Positions 8,281 through 17,673 of a stretch of 19,811 bases of DNA are shown here, piece after piece. Numbering within the stretch: the stretch's first letter is position 1; each line of letters begins with the position of its first letter. Source of the DNA: Silvimonas sp. JCM 19000 (GTDB taxonomy: Bacteria; Pseudomonadota; Gammaproteobacteria; Burkholderiales; Chitinibacteraceae); NCBI GenBank assembly GCA_001313065.1, contig BBFD01000038.1, forward strand, positions 1-19,811, written 5' to 3'. Below the pieces are notes generated by a model. It was not told the origin of the DNA, searched no databases, and saw only the letters and a list, made by a program, of their open reading frames with translations. Made by a program: the position numbers and the translations under genes.

Positions 8281-8313
8281 CAACGCCCCGCTCGGTCTGA
8301 CCGCGGGGCGTTG
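8281..8313 (-). terminator. Hairpin downstream of hisC, no adjacent U-tract
   Basis: An 11-bp perfect stem (8281-8291 with 8303-8313, CAACGCCCCGC) closes an 11-base loop that itself contains the palindrome CGGTC-T-GACCG (8293-8303). It lies 28 bases past the hisC stop on the minus strand. A T-run appears only later (complement of the A-run near 8260), so termination is plausible but not classical. Confidence 0.5.
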
Positions 8314-8340
8314 CTGGGGGGCGGGGCAAATGTGCAGCAA

Positions 8341-9408
8341 TCAGGCAGGCTGTGGCACCAGCGCTTGCAGCGCTGCCACCAATGCGGCGCATTCGTCGGC
8401 GGTGCCGATGCTGATGCGCAAAAACTGATCAATACGGGCCTGTTTGAAATGCCGGACCAGTATGGCGCGTTCGCGCAAGGCCTGCGCCAGTTGGGCCGCG
8501 TCGTGTGCCGGGTGGCGCGCAAAGATGAAGTTAGCCGCCGACGGCAGCACTTCAAAACCCAGCCCCGTCATGGCGGTGACCAGCGCGGTGCGATTGGCGA
8601 TGACCTGCTGGCAGGTGTACTGAAACCAGTCTTCGTCTTCGATTGCGGCCACTGCGCCCGCCAGGGCAATGCGGTCTAGCGGATAAGAATTGAAACTGTT
8701 CTTGACCCGTTCCAGGCCCTCGATCAGATCGACATGGCCCATGGCGTAACCGATGCGCAAACCGGCCAGCGAGCGCGACTTGGACAGCGTGTGCACCACC
8801 AGCAAATTGGGATAGCGATCGATCAGCGTCACCGCCGATTCGCCACCAAAGTCGATATAAGCCTCATCCACCAGCACCACCTGGTCAGGATGGCGTTGCA
8901 GCAACGTCTCGATCTGGCTCAAGGGCAGCGGCGTGCCGGTGGGCGCGTTCGGGTTGGCAATGATGATGGCGCCACCGGGCTGGTCGTAATCGTCGATATT
9001 GACCGCCATATTGGCGTCCAGCGGAATCAGCGTTCTGGGCACCTGGTACAGGCTGCAATAGGTGGGATAGAAGCTGTAGGTAATATCAGCCACCAGCAGC
9101 GGCAGCTCATGCTTGAGCAAGGCATGAAACGCGTGCGCCAACACTTCGTCTGAACCATTGCCAACAAACACTTGTGCCGGGCTCAGACCATAGCGGGTGG
9201 CTACAGCCTGCTTGAGCTTGTCGCCGGACGGGTCCGGGTACAAGCGCAGATTGTCGTTAATCTCCGCCTGCATGGCGGCCAACGCTTTCGGCGAGGGGCC
9301 GAACGGATTTTCGTTGGTGTTGAGCTTGATCAGATTGGTGATCCTGGGTTGCTCACCCGGCACGTACGGAGTGAGCTGACTAACGATGGGGCTCCAGAAT
9401 TTGCTCAT
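8341..9408 (-). CDS. hisC: Histidinol-phosphate aminotransferase
   Basis: 355 aa, intact, normal length for HisC. This class II PLP aminotransferase converts imidazole-acetol phosphate and glutamate to histidinol phosphate and 2-oxoglutarate in histidine synthesis. Visible features are [13 protein letters not shown] near the N-terminus, the NPNAPTG cofactor loop (152-158), DEAYIDF (from 181), the Schiff-base lysine K210 in [14 protein letters not shown], and the C-terminal FLRISIGT with the substrate-binding Arg. Start ATG 9408 is favoured by homology, and no clear Shine-Dalgarno is seen. It follows the DUF2237 gene after an 82-base gap on the same strand and is away from any his operon. A hairpin follows at 8281-8313. 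Confidence 0.95.
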   Translation of the reverse strand: MSKFWSPIVSQLTPYVPGEQPRITNLIKLNTNENPFGPSPKALAAMQAEINDNLRLYPDPSGDKLKQAVATRYGLSPAQVFVGNGSDEVLAHAFHALLKHELPLLVADITYSFYPTYCSLYQVPRTLIPLDANMAVNIDDYDQPGGAIIIANPNAPTGTPLPLSQIETLLQRHPDQVVLVDEAYIDFGGESAVTLIDRYPNLLVVHTLSKSRSLAGLRIGYAMGHVDLIEGLERVKNSFNSYPLDRIALAGAVAAIEDEDWFQYTCQQVIANRTALVTAMTGLGFEVLPSAANFIFARHPAHDAAQLAQALRERAILVRHFKQARIDQFLRISIGTADECAALVAALQALVPQPA

Positions 9409-9490
9409 GATGGGGGTCGGTCTGACAGTGTTGGCGGACGGTTATGCTAACACGATGCCGCGGTGCGCCGACCGATGCAGCCTGGCTGAT

Positions 9491-9876
9491 TTAGCGCAGA
9501 GCAGGCCGGTCCACGGCGTAGGCGACCAGTGTTCCAGAGACACATCTTCCAGAATCGACTCATTGGTCGACGCCAGCACGATGCCGGGTGCGGCGCCCGC
9601 CACCAGTGCTTCTACCCAGCGCGGCGCGCACAAACACCAACGGTCGCCCGGCTTCAGCCCGGCAAAGCCCCATTCCGGTCGTGGCGTGGACAAATCGTTG
9701 CCGCGTTGCCTGGAAAACTTGAGAAAGTCGGCGGTCATCTCCGCGCAGACGGTGTGCTGGCCCTGGTCTTCGGCATGCTGGCTGCAGCAGCCGTCGCGCA
9801 TAAAGCCGGTAAGGGGGGCCATGCTGCAGGCAATCAGCGGCTGGCCCAACACGTTAAGATCGGTGGGGTGTGGCAT
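9491..9876 (-). CDS. DUF2237 family protein
   Basis: About 128 aa after one repair. Strong DUF2237 features are NVLGQPLIACSMAPLTGFMRDGCC near the start, HTVCAEMTADFLKFS, then SRQRGNDLSTPRPEWGF and GLKPGDRWCLCAPRW. The conserved cysteines suggest metal or redox involvement, but the function is unknown. Start ATG 9876 lies 2 bases past the stop of the upstream hydrolase gene, with GGAG inside that gene. A TTG at 9882 is possible but less likely. Uncorrected, the frame runs to 9442 with an atypical tail. Adding one C near 9524 gives SLEHLVAYAVDRPALR and a TAA at 9491-9493, matching the family's usual ending. Translation is probably coupled to the hydrolase gene. Confidence 0.82.
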
Positions 9877-9878
9877 GG

Positions 9879-10658
9879 TCAACGCTCCGCCACGATCTGC
9901 ATCCCGTCATAGCCAACCTCGATGCCTGCGGGCATGCGGGACGACATGGCGTGGTATTCCAGCTCGTGGGTCATGTGGATAAGGATGGTACGGCGCGCAC
10001 CGATGCGCGCTGCGGCGTCCAGCGCCTGGTCGACGCCAAAATGGGTGGGGTGTGGCACCGGGCGCAAGCAGTCCAGAAACAACACATCCAGCCCATGCAG
10101 CCGCGCGTAAGTCTCGTCCGGAATATGCGATACATCGGTCACATAGGCGACATTGCCAATGCGAAAACCCAGGATGGGCCATTTGCCGTGCATGACCGGC
10201 AGCGGAACGATTTCGGTGTCGCCGATGCAAAACGGCTGGTCATCGATCTCATGCAGCGTCAGCACCGGTTTGTCCCAGTACTGGCCCGGTGGCAACAAGG
10301 TATAGCTAAAGCGGCTTTTGATATGTTCGGCCATCAGCGTATTGCCATAGACCGGAATGGCTTGTTTGTTCAGCCAGCAAAAGGCGCGCAGATCGTCGAT
10401 GCCATGCAGGTGGTCGGCATGCGGATGCGTGTACAGCACGGCGTCGATATGCAGCAATTGCTCACGCAACACTTGCTGGCGCAGATCGGGGCCGGTGTCG
10501 ATCAGCAGCGTCAGGCCATTGACCTTGATGACGGCGCTGGCGCGGGTGCGGCGATTGCGCGGATCGTCCGAGGTGCAAGTCGGGCACTGGCAACCCAGCG
10601 CGGGCGAGCCGCCGCTGCTGCCCACGCCCAATAGCGTGATGGAGGTGCCCGCACTCAC
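9879..10658 (-). CDS. PhnP-like MBL-fold metallohydrolase
   Basis: 259 aa, intact. Metallo-beta-lactamase fold with the metal signature HPHADH (H78, H80, D82, H83). An N-terminal Cys cluster, CQCPTC (C23, C25, C28), is the structural zinc site of the PhnP subgroup. Other elements are LIDTGPDLR, the later VMHGK, YVTDVSHIP and a closing His (ILIHMTHE). PhnP is a phosphodiesterase for cyclic ribose phosphates, and the substrate here is not established because there is no phn locus nearby. The GTG start at 10658 overlaps the tatD TGA by four bases (GTGA), which fixes the start and implies coupling. In betaproteobacteria this hydrolase is often next to tatD. Confidence 0.87.
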   Translation of the reverse strand: MSAGTSITLLGVGSSGGSPALGCQCPTCTSDDPRNRRTRASAVIKVNGLTLLIDTGPDLRQQVLREQLLHIDAVLYTHPHADHLHGIDDLRAFCWLNKQAIPVYGNTLMAEHIKSRFSYTLLPPGQYWDKPVLTLHEIDDQPFCIGDTEIVPLPVMHGKWPILGFRIGNVAYVTDVSHIPDETYARLHGLDVLFLDCLRPVPHPTHFGVDQALDAAARIGARRTILIHMTHELEYHAMSSRMPAGIEVGYDGMQIVAER

Positions 10659-11433
10659 TGCATGGCTCCGGCTTTGTTAAACAGTTTGAAGAAATTGGCG
10701 GTGGTGCGGCCGCGATTTTTTTTCCACCGGCTCATTGCGCAAATCGGCGATATGTTCGGCCACGTGGCGCACCCAGGCGGCTGGTTCATTTTGCCGCGAT
10801 ACGGCATCGGCGCCAGATACGGCGAATCGGTTTCGATCAGCATGCGCTCCAGCGGCACGCGTTGCGCCACGTCTTTCAGCTCCACCGCTTTTTTTGAAAG
10901 TGACGATGCCGCTGAATGAGATATAAAAAATTGAGCTCCATCGCCGCCTGCGCAACGTCCCAGCTTTCGGTAAAGCAATGCAGCACGCCGCCAAATTCAT
11001 CGGCGCCTTCTTCTTTCATGATGCGGATGGTGTCTTCGGCGGCTGAGCGCGTATGCACAATCAACGGCAGTCCGGTCTGGCGCGCGGCGCGGATGTGGTT
11101 GCGAAAGCGCTGGCGTTGCCATTCCAGGTCGCCGGTCAGGCGGTAATAGTCAAGGCCGGTTTCGCCTATCGCCACCACTTTGGGTTGCGCCGCCAGTTGC
11201 ACCAGCTGTTCCACCGTCGGTTCTTCGGTGTCTTCGTAATCCGGATGCACGCCCACCGAGGCAAACAGATGCGGCTGGCTTTGCGCCAGGGCCAGCACGC
11301 TGGGCAGCTCGGGCAGGTTAACCGCCACACACAGCGCATGGCTGACCTTGTTGTCGGCCATGGCGGCCAGATGTTGCGGCAGGTTTTCGACCAGCTCCGG
11401 AAAATTGAGATGGCAGTGGGAATCTACAAACAT
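10655..11433 (-). CDS. TatD-family metal-dependent hydrolase, frame-broken
   Basis: A TIM-barrel amidohydrolase-like DNase/3'-5' exonuclease family (YcfH/TatD). N-terminal metal ligands are in FVDSHCHLNF, followed by VHPDYED, AIGETGLDYYR, IVHTRSA, LHCFTES, then NFYISFSGIVTF and IETDSPYLAPMPYRGK, all expected of the family. The first 180 residues are intact. Four breaks follow: the A6 run 10925-10930, the T7 run 10889-10895, a CCG site near 10780, and the T8 run 10716-10723. Repair gives about 258 aa, the normal size. Start ATG 11433 is set by the family N-terminus. It belongs to the tmk-holB-pilZ-tatD cluster, with the hydrolase gene overlapping its stop codon. Confidence 0.87.
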
Positions 11434-11456
11434 GGCGGCAGGCGGGTCCGGTCAGT

Positions 11457-11488
11457 AAAAAAAGACAAAGGCCGCATGCAGCGGCCTT
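11457..11488 (-). terminator. Rho-independent terminator after pilZ
   Basis: On the minus strand an 8-bp stem (AAGGCCGC with its complement, 11468-11475 and 11481-11488) has a 5-base loop and is followed by TTTG and then T7 (complement of A7, 11457-11463). It lies 55 bases past the pilZ stop and only about 24 bases before the tatD ATG. Confidence 0.65.
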
Positions 11489-11542
11489 GTATTGTAATTC
11501 AAACAGATGGCGGTTCGATGCAGGCAATGCGCCTGCGCCGTC

Positions 11543-11911
11543 TTACATGGTGTGCGTGGTGCGTGCCGATTGCAGATAGCCGCCCAACAGCGCTTCGATC
11601 TTGCTGCGCGCCTGGCTGCCGGCTTCGTTGCTGGAAAACTGCACGCCTATGCCTTGCTGGTGATTGTTGTGCGCGCCTTGCGGGGTCAGCCAGATCACAT
11701 GGCCCGACACGGCAATCTTGGCCGGATCATCCAGCAGCGATAGCAGCATGAACACTTCATCGCCCAGCCGGTACGGCTTGTTGGTGGGGATAAAGATCCC
11801 GCCGCCTTTTACAAAGGGCATATACGACGCATACAGCGCCGCTTTCTCTTTGATATTGAGCGACAGCACGCCGGGGCGCGTGGTGCCGGTACGGGCGGGT
11901 TGTTCTGCCAT
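11543..11911 (-). CDS. pilZ: Type IV pilus assembly protein PilZ
   Basis: 122 aa, intact. It matches the short, divergent PilZ needed for type IV pilus biogenesis: GVLSLNIKEKAALYASYMPFV, KGGGIFIPTNKPYRLGDEVF, LLSLLDDPAKIAVSGHVIWLTP and QGIGVQF. As in that subgroup, the RxxxR c-di-GMP-binding motif is absent, so it is expected to act through pilus proteins (PilB/FimX-type partners in studied species) rather than by binding c-di-GMP. ATG 11911 lies 9 bases after the holB stop. The holB-pilZ-tatD order is widespread in Gamma- and Betaproteobacteria. Confidence 0.92.
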   Translation of the reverse strand: MAEQPARTGTTRPGVLSLNIKEKAALYASYMPFVKGGGIFIPTNKPYRLGDEVFMLLSLLDDPAKIAVSGHVIWLTPQGAHNNHQQGIGVQFSSNEAGSQARSKIEALLGGYLQSARTTHTM

Positions 11912-11920
11912 GAGCGCGAT

Positions 11921-12939
11921 TTATCCTGTCAACTTGCCACGCAGGGCGGCAAGGTAGTCAAACAGCAATGCTTCAAAAACCAACCGCACATTCAGCGGAT
12001 GCTGGGCCAGACGCTGCGCCTGTTGCAGACGCTCGACGTATTTGAGCATACGCGGCGCGCGATTTGCCAGTTTGGCCAGCATTTCTTTGCGGTCAGGATA
12101 ATACCTGACGCGCCCGGTCAATCCGAGCGCCACCAGATCATGGTCCATTTTTGCAGCCAGTCGATCACGCGGGCGGGCTCGACCTTGCTTTTTTCAATCT
12201 CAGCGGCCAACGCCAACGGTTGAGCGAGCCGGGCATGCTGATTTGTTCCAGCACGCTATTACGCAACGGCAGCCATTCTGCGCTGGCGTCATCCAGCGCC
12301 GCCAGCGGTGCGCCGCCGGTGTGGGCCAGATGCAACTCCGGCTGCACCACGCCGTGCTGGGCCAGCCACGCGCTGGCGCTGGCCAGATCCGGCGTTGACA
12401 GCGGCAGCACGCGACAGCGGCTGCGGATGGTGGGCAATAAACGGCGCGCAGCATGCGCCACCAGAATGAATTGTGCCCCGGCGGGCGGTTCTTCCAGCGT
12501 TTTCAAAAAAAACGCATTGGCCGAGGCGACATTCATCGCTTCCGCCGGATACACCAGCGTTACGCGCGCGCCTTGGCGGTGGGCCGATAAATTGACGAAG
12601 TCGGCCAGATCACGCACATCATCCACGCCGATAATCGCCGATTTCTTTTTTGGCCTTGGCGTCTTCGGCGTCTTCTTCCGCTTCGTCGCCGGGGGCCAGC
12701 ACGCGGAAATCGGGGGTGGTTGCCTTGCGCCAGCCAGCGACAGCCTTCGCACACGCCGCACGGCGCATCGGTTTTGGCCGGGTCTTCGCACAGATACCAG
12801 GCGGCCAGCCGCTCGGCAAAGCGACGTTTGCCGATGCCGGGCTCGCCGGTCAGTAACAAGGCATGCGGCAGCCGCGCCGGGTCACGCATCAGCTGCGCCC
12901 AGTCCTTGTGCTGCCACGGATAGAGTTGGTAATCGAGCA

Positions 12940-12940
<1 letters not shown>
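11921..12940 (-). CDS. holB: DNA polymerase III delta' subunit, frame-broken
   Basis: Clamp-loader subunit delta', a fixed part of the DNA polymerase III holoenzyme. The N-terminus has LYPWQHKDWAQL and a Walker A-like TGEPGIGKRR (31-40). A zinc-type Cys cluster (CGVCEGC), then GVDDVRDL, YPAEAMN, the KTLEEPP signature and IRSRCR follow. Breaks are the C5 near 12712, the T6 run 12646-12651, and CC sites near 12212 and 12142. Repair gives about 339 aa, the family size. The in-frame A8 at 12505-12512 makes NAFFLKTLEEPP, one Phe more than the usual NA(L/F)LKTLEEPP. The ATG at 12940 overlaps the tmk stop by one base (TGATG). The gene is essential in studied bacteria, so the breaks are unlikely to be real. 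Confidence 0.87.
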
Positions 12941-14123
<1,183 letters not shown>

Positions 14124-14225
14124 GAGGGCGGCTCGTAAGGCATCTTGCAGATTTTGCGATTATAGAGACGCTGCCTGTCGCGCGTGGATTTCAGTTGTAG
14201 CCACCTCGGAGCGGGCGGTGCGGCA

Positions 14226-14246
14226 TTGTTGCGCAATCAGCAACAA
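14226..14246. promoter_or_regulatory. Inverted repeat in divergent intergenic region
   Basis: Perfect 7-base arms, TTGTTGC (14226-14232) and GCAACAA (14240-14246), are separated by 7 bases, giving 14-base centre spacing. It lies between the PilZ-domain gene and the dioxygenase gene, about 80 bases before the latter's ATG. The size and spacing suit a dimeric regulator's operator. No regulator is adjacent. Confidence 0.4.
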
Positions 14247-14326
14247 ACCATATGCATAACACGCGTTTATTGCGCTGCTTGAGTGGTGCACACTGCGCCA
14301 TCTTGCTGCCAACGCGGAGTTTCATC

Positions 14327-15125
14327 ATGGCTCGTATGCCCACAGTTTTTTGTTTCGCACGGATCGCCCATGCTGGCGCTGGATGCCGGTGCCACCGGCG
14401 CAGCCTGGCAGCAACTGGCGGCGCGCATTCCGCGGCCGACGGCCATTGTCATGGTGTCGGCGCATTGGCACGAAGCCGATAGCGGCGTGACCGGCGCAGC
14501 GGCGCTGGAAACCATCCACGATTTCTATGGCTTTCCGCAACCGCTATACGACGTCAAATATCCGGTGGCGGGCGCACCGCAGTTGGCGCGTGCTATTGCG
14601 GATGGTTTTGCTGGCGCCGGTTTGCCCGTGACGCTAGACCCGCGGCGCGGTGCTGATCATGGCGCGTGGGTGCCGCTTAAATCGATGTATCCCGCTGGCG
14701 ATATTCCGGTGATCCAGATGGCGCTGGATTTGCGCCGCAGCACCGAATGGCACTTGCAGCTGGGCGCGGCCCTGGCGCAATTGCGCGATGCCGGTGTGCT
14801 GATCATCGGCTCCGGCAGCATTACGCATAATCTGCGCGACATCGTGCCGGGCGTGAGCAGCGGCCCGCAAATTCCGGCTTATGTGCCCGCGTTTATGGAA
14901 TGGATGCATCAGCATGTGGCTGCCAACGATGTGCCCGCGCTGATCGACTATCGGGCGCAAGCACCAGGCGCGGCGCGCGCGCATCCGTCAGAAGATCATT
15001 TGCTGCCTTTGTATGTGGCGATGGGGGCGGGCGAAGGCGACCCGGCGCAGCGGGTGTATAGCGCCATCACCGAAGGCTGTCTGGGTATGGACATTTATGC
15101 CTTCGGCGAATTGGCTGCGGCCTGA
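14327..15125 (+). CDS. DODA-type extradiol ring-opening dioxygenase (YgiD-like)
   Basis: About 265 aa after repair of the T6 run 14346-14351, which restores MARMPTVFVSHGSPMLAL. Zinc/iron ligand regions of the family are visible: FVSHGSPM, VSAHWHE, ADHGAWVPL and a late GSGSITHNLRD. HDFYGFPQPLY and the C-terminal SEDHLLPL are also typical. Such enzymes cleave catechols such as DOPA, and the natural substrate of bacterial YgiD-type proteins is not settled. ATG 14327 has GGAG 7 bases upstream. An alternative start upstream (14283) reads a different frame with no family similarity. It is monocistronic and converges on blc with a 21-base gap. Confidence 0.87.
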
Positions 15126-15146
15126 GTCAGGACGACGGCGGCAACC

Positions 15147-15662
15147 TCAAGGCGTGGGGTTTTGCGGGGTATAGACCAGTTTATCCAGCGCAAAACCTTG
15201 CGCCACGGCCGCATCCTGGGCGGCCTTGAGATCTTCTGCGCTCAGCTTGGGCGTGCGCGACAAGATCCACAGATATTCGTGGCTGGGTGTGCCCACCACG
15301 GCCCAGCGATACTCCGGCTCCAGCCCGATCACCCAGTAATCCCCGGAAAACGGCCAGAAGAAGGTCACTTTGAGCTGCGCATTGCCACTGTTGGCAACGG
15401 TAACGGCGGTGCCTTTGGACTCATCAAAATTGCCGTCTTCTTTACGACAGCGGTTTTCTACCGTCACTTTGCCATCATCGCCCAGGCCATAAGTGGCCGT
15501 GGTGTCGGCCACGCATTTGCGCTGCCAGTACATCGGGTAATGCGCGATTTCGTACCAGCGCCCCAGATACCGTTTGATGTCGACTTGCGGCACGCTGTGC
15601 ACATCCTGGGCAAAGACGGGCATCACCATGGCGGCGAGCAGGGCGGCGATCAATGAGCGCAT
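15147..15662 (-). CDS. blc: Outer-membrane/periplasmic lipocalin Blc
   Basis: 171 aa, intact. A cleavable signal peptide (MRSLIAALLAAMVMPVFA) lacks a lipobox Cys, so it is likely periplasmic rather than a lipoprotein as in E. coli Blc. The lipocalin signature is clear: LGRWYEIAHYP near the N-terminus, then TATYGL, VTVENRC, FFWPFSGDYWVIGL, YRWAVVG and EYLWILSRTP. The family binds lysophospholipids or fatty acids and is linked to envelope stress. ATG 15662 has GGAG about 10 bases upstream. It starts 18 bases after the stop of the upstream receiver gene, so the two are probably co-transcribed. Confidence 0.93.
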   Translation of the reverse strand: MRSLIAALLAAMVMPVFAQDVHSVPQVDIKRYLGRWYEIAHYPMYWQRKCVADTTATYGLGDDGKVTVENRCRKEDGNFDESKGTAVTVANSGNAQLKVTFFWPFSGDYWVIGLEPEYRWAVVGTPSHEYLWILSRTPKLSAEDLKAAQDAAVAQGFALDKLVYTPQNPTP

Positions 15663-15680
15663 AAAGCAGAAACTCCGGGG

Positions 15681-16160
15681 TCAGGCAGGGTTGGCGTGGC
15701 GACGGATCTGTTCGGTGATGGTGTCTATCGCCGGTTCAAATTGCAGCGACTTGTCAAAATAATAGTCGGCCCCCAGACGCGCTGCTTTCTTGCGATAAGC
15801 GGCTTCGCCATGGTTGGTGAGCATGATACGCACCGGCGGCGCCAACGACGAGTTGCGCGTGCGCAGATAGTCGAGGACATCAAAGCCGGTGCCTTCGCGT
15901 AATTCGATATCAATGATGGCGAGGTCGAAATGCACGCCCTCCAGCGCATTGATGGCTTCGGCGGCCGAGGCCACCACGGCGACCAGCACGCGATCGCCCA
16001 GTTCTTCGCAGCTTTCCTGCACGGACTGTTGTAACGCCGGTGAATCTTCGACCAACAGAATAGAGACTGGTTGGGCCACCGACACGGATGGCGGAGCAAA
16101 ATCGACCTGCGTTTGCGCGCGGTAATCGCTCCGGGTTTGTAAAGCTTGTGTACTGATCAT
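15681..16160 (-). CDS. Stand-alone CheY-like response regulator
   Basis: 159 aa, intact. A 30-residue N-terminal extension precedes a single receiver domain with acid pair E38/D39 (LLVEDS), phosphoacceptor D84 (AIIDIELREG), T115 and K137 (YFDKS). There is no output domain, so it should act by protein contact or phosphorelay. ATG 16160 (MISTQ) is chosen because further upstream the frame enters non-protein-like sequence. Its Shine-Dalgarno is poor. The mRNA leader is long and contains a structured inverted repeat (16201-16268). It is co-directional with blc 18 bases downstream. No kinase is in the window. Confidence 0.85.
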   Translation of the reverse strand: MISTQALQTRSDYRAQTQVDFAPPSVSVAQPVSILLVEDSPALQQSVQESCEELGDRVLVAVVASAAEAINALEGVHFDLAIIDIELREGTGFDVLDYLRTRNSSLAPPVRIMLTNHGEAAYRKKAARLGADYYFDKSLQFEPAIDTITEQIRRHANPA

Positions 16161-16200
16161 GATGGCAGCGCCCCTGCACGCCGGTGAGCGACTCACAAAA

Positions 16201-16268
16201 CAACGCCGGGCGAACACAATGTCTGGGCCTGACGGCAGTCCTGGCATTGCGGCGCGATCCCGGCGTTG
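16201..16268 (-). promoter_or_regulatory. Structured leader candidate before the receiver gene
   Basis: CAACGCCGGG (16201-16210) and CCCGGCGTTG (16259-16268) are perfect 10-base inverted arms. Inside them CAATG (16217-16221) pairs with CATTG (16245-16249). On the minus strand the 3' arm runs into TTTTG, about 40 bases before the receiver ATG. It may be a leader hairpin, an attenuator, or a pair of half-sites for a protein. It does not match any riboswitch I recognise. Confidence 0.4.
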
Positions 16269-16380
16269 CTTTATGTAAATCTGGAATCATTCAGGCTCTA
16301 CTTTGCCGCGATTGCCGCAAACCGGCTGTCGGCGCCGTCTGATACCCCTGTAAGCCGCGCTCGATTCGGTCGCCGGAAAT

Positions 16381-16405
16381 AAAAAAAACCGCGCCGGAGC
16401 GCGGT
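16381..16405 (-). terminator. Rho-independent terminator of the DUF4397 gene
   Basis: On the minus strand a 7-bp GC-rich stem (ACCGCGC with its complement, 16388-16394 and 16399-16405) with a 4-base loop is followed by T8. It lies 24 bases past the stop of the lipoprotein gene. Confidence 0.85.
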
Positions 16406-16429
16406 CTGGATAACACCGTGTGGGTAAGT

Positions 16430-17261
16430 TTACTGCGCCGATGTAGCCGCAGTGAGCTCAACGCCTGCGTTATTGGCGTTGCCCGCCTGCACTACCAGTA
16501 CCTTGACCTGATCCGGCACCACAGCGGCAATGCCTTGTTGCGGCAGTACCGTAATCAGCCAGTCAGCATTGTGACCGAGGCTGGTCTGGGTGGAGGTGAA
16601 CAGCGGCGTCTTGGAACCGGCATCGGTCACCACCACGGTGACCTGGCCGCCATCGATATCAATCGAGTCCTGGCCCGAGGCCGGCACCGCCGCCTTGAAC
16701 TGCACTGCGCTAAAGGTGGGGGTGGACGCGCTCAGTTGCTGGCCAGCCTGCAACACATAGACGTCGACATTGGGTGCATTGAAGGCGGCATTGAGCGAAC
16801 GCACGCGCGCTTTATCCGAGAGCAGACCTTTTTTTCGTACGGATCATCAATCAATACGCCGTCATTAGTGGCGCCCGTGCCAGCGATATAAGCCCAGGTA
16901 TATTTGTGGCCGGTGGCGGCAGTAAAGGTGCTGCTGCTGGCAATTGGCGTGGTGGTGCCGCTCAGTGCTGCAGTGACCGTCGTTGCGGCGTCGTCAATAT
17001 CGATATACGCACCGGCGTAGAGATAATCCATATTGGTGGCAAAGCTGGCGCCGTTTTTTAAATGTGTCAATTTTTGCGCTATTAGGAAATGCATTCACCA
17101 CGCGCAAAGACGGCTTACTCAATCCCAGCCTGTCATCGACCCCGTCATCGCCGCCGCAAGCGCTTAGCGCCAGCGCAGAACCCAGCGTGGCAGCCAGTAC
17201 CAGCGGTTTGATCCAGCGGCGACCGGCCGCAAAAAATGTTTTGATTTGATGTGTTTGCCAT
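16430..17261 (-). CDS. DUF4397-like lipoprotein, frame-broken
   Basis: Start ATG 17261 (GGAG 7 bases upstream). After repair it is about 276 aa. The N-terminus, RRWIKPLVLAATLGSALALSACGG, has a lipobox (LSAC), so it is a probable lipoprotein. Two similar modules follow, one opening SLRVVNAFPNSAKID and one opening VRSLNAAFNAPNVDVYVL, the pattern of DUF4397 repeats. Between them are Thr/Ala-rich strands. Breaks lie at A6 17231-17236, T6 17054-17059 and T7 16827-16833. The function of DUF4397 is unknown, and a surface-exposed or periplasmic binding role is inferred. A strong terminator follows. Confidence 0.75.
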
Positions 17262-17673
17262 GTCAGTTCTCCGTCACGCAAGGTTTTTTTTATCTGAAAG
17301 CGCGGTTGCGCTAGTGGTGGCCATATTGATTTCAAAATGTATAACAGCCTACCGGTGCGTATCGGAGTCCTGCGCAAGAAAGTCCCTACACGTTCGTGGG
17401 AATAAGCCGTTTAAAACGCGGTGCAAATACTGACAATAAATGCGGATTGCATCGGGTATATGCCATATGAATAAATCGCCGCCGTTTTTTTTACAATAAA
17501 TGCGTGCAGAAATTGCAGCGCGCCCATTAATGCGGCACGCCCATGGCATTAAAACCAGGCCGCACCGGGCTGCGATCCACCGCGACTTCATAGACAGCGG
17601 CCATGCCGCTTTGTAACCTTGCAACGCGCGATTTATCCGCGCCCCCATACTCATCTCCAAGAAATCCGGAACC
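17262..17673. promoter_or_regulatory. Divergent intergenic region with 12-base direct repeats
   Basis: This 412-base gap separates two divergent genes and holds no believable gene. ACAATAAATGCG occurs at 17433-17444 and 17493-17504, exactly 60 bases apart, with a related TTAATGCGGC near 17527. Near 17388 is the hairpin CACG-TT-CGTG, and near 17409 the near-palindrome CGTTTAAAACG. T8 runs occur at 17284-17291 and 17485-17492. A promoter for each gene must lie here, but I cannot place one firmly. Confidence 0.4.

Noticed and set aside
9870..10634. Plus-strand open frame of about 254 codons
   Set aside because: It is the exact antisense of the intact MBL-fold hydrolase gene and has no family features.
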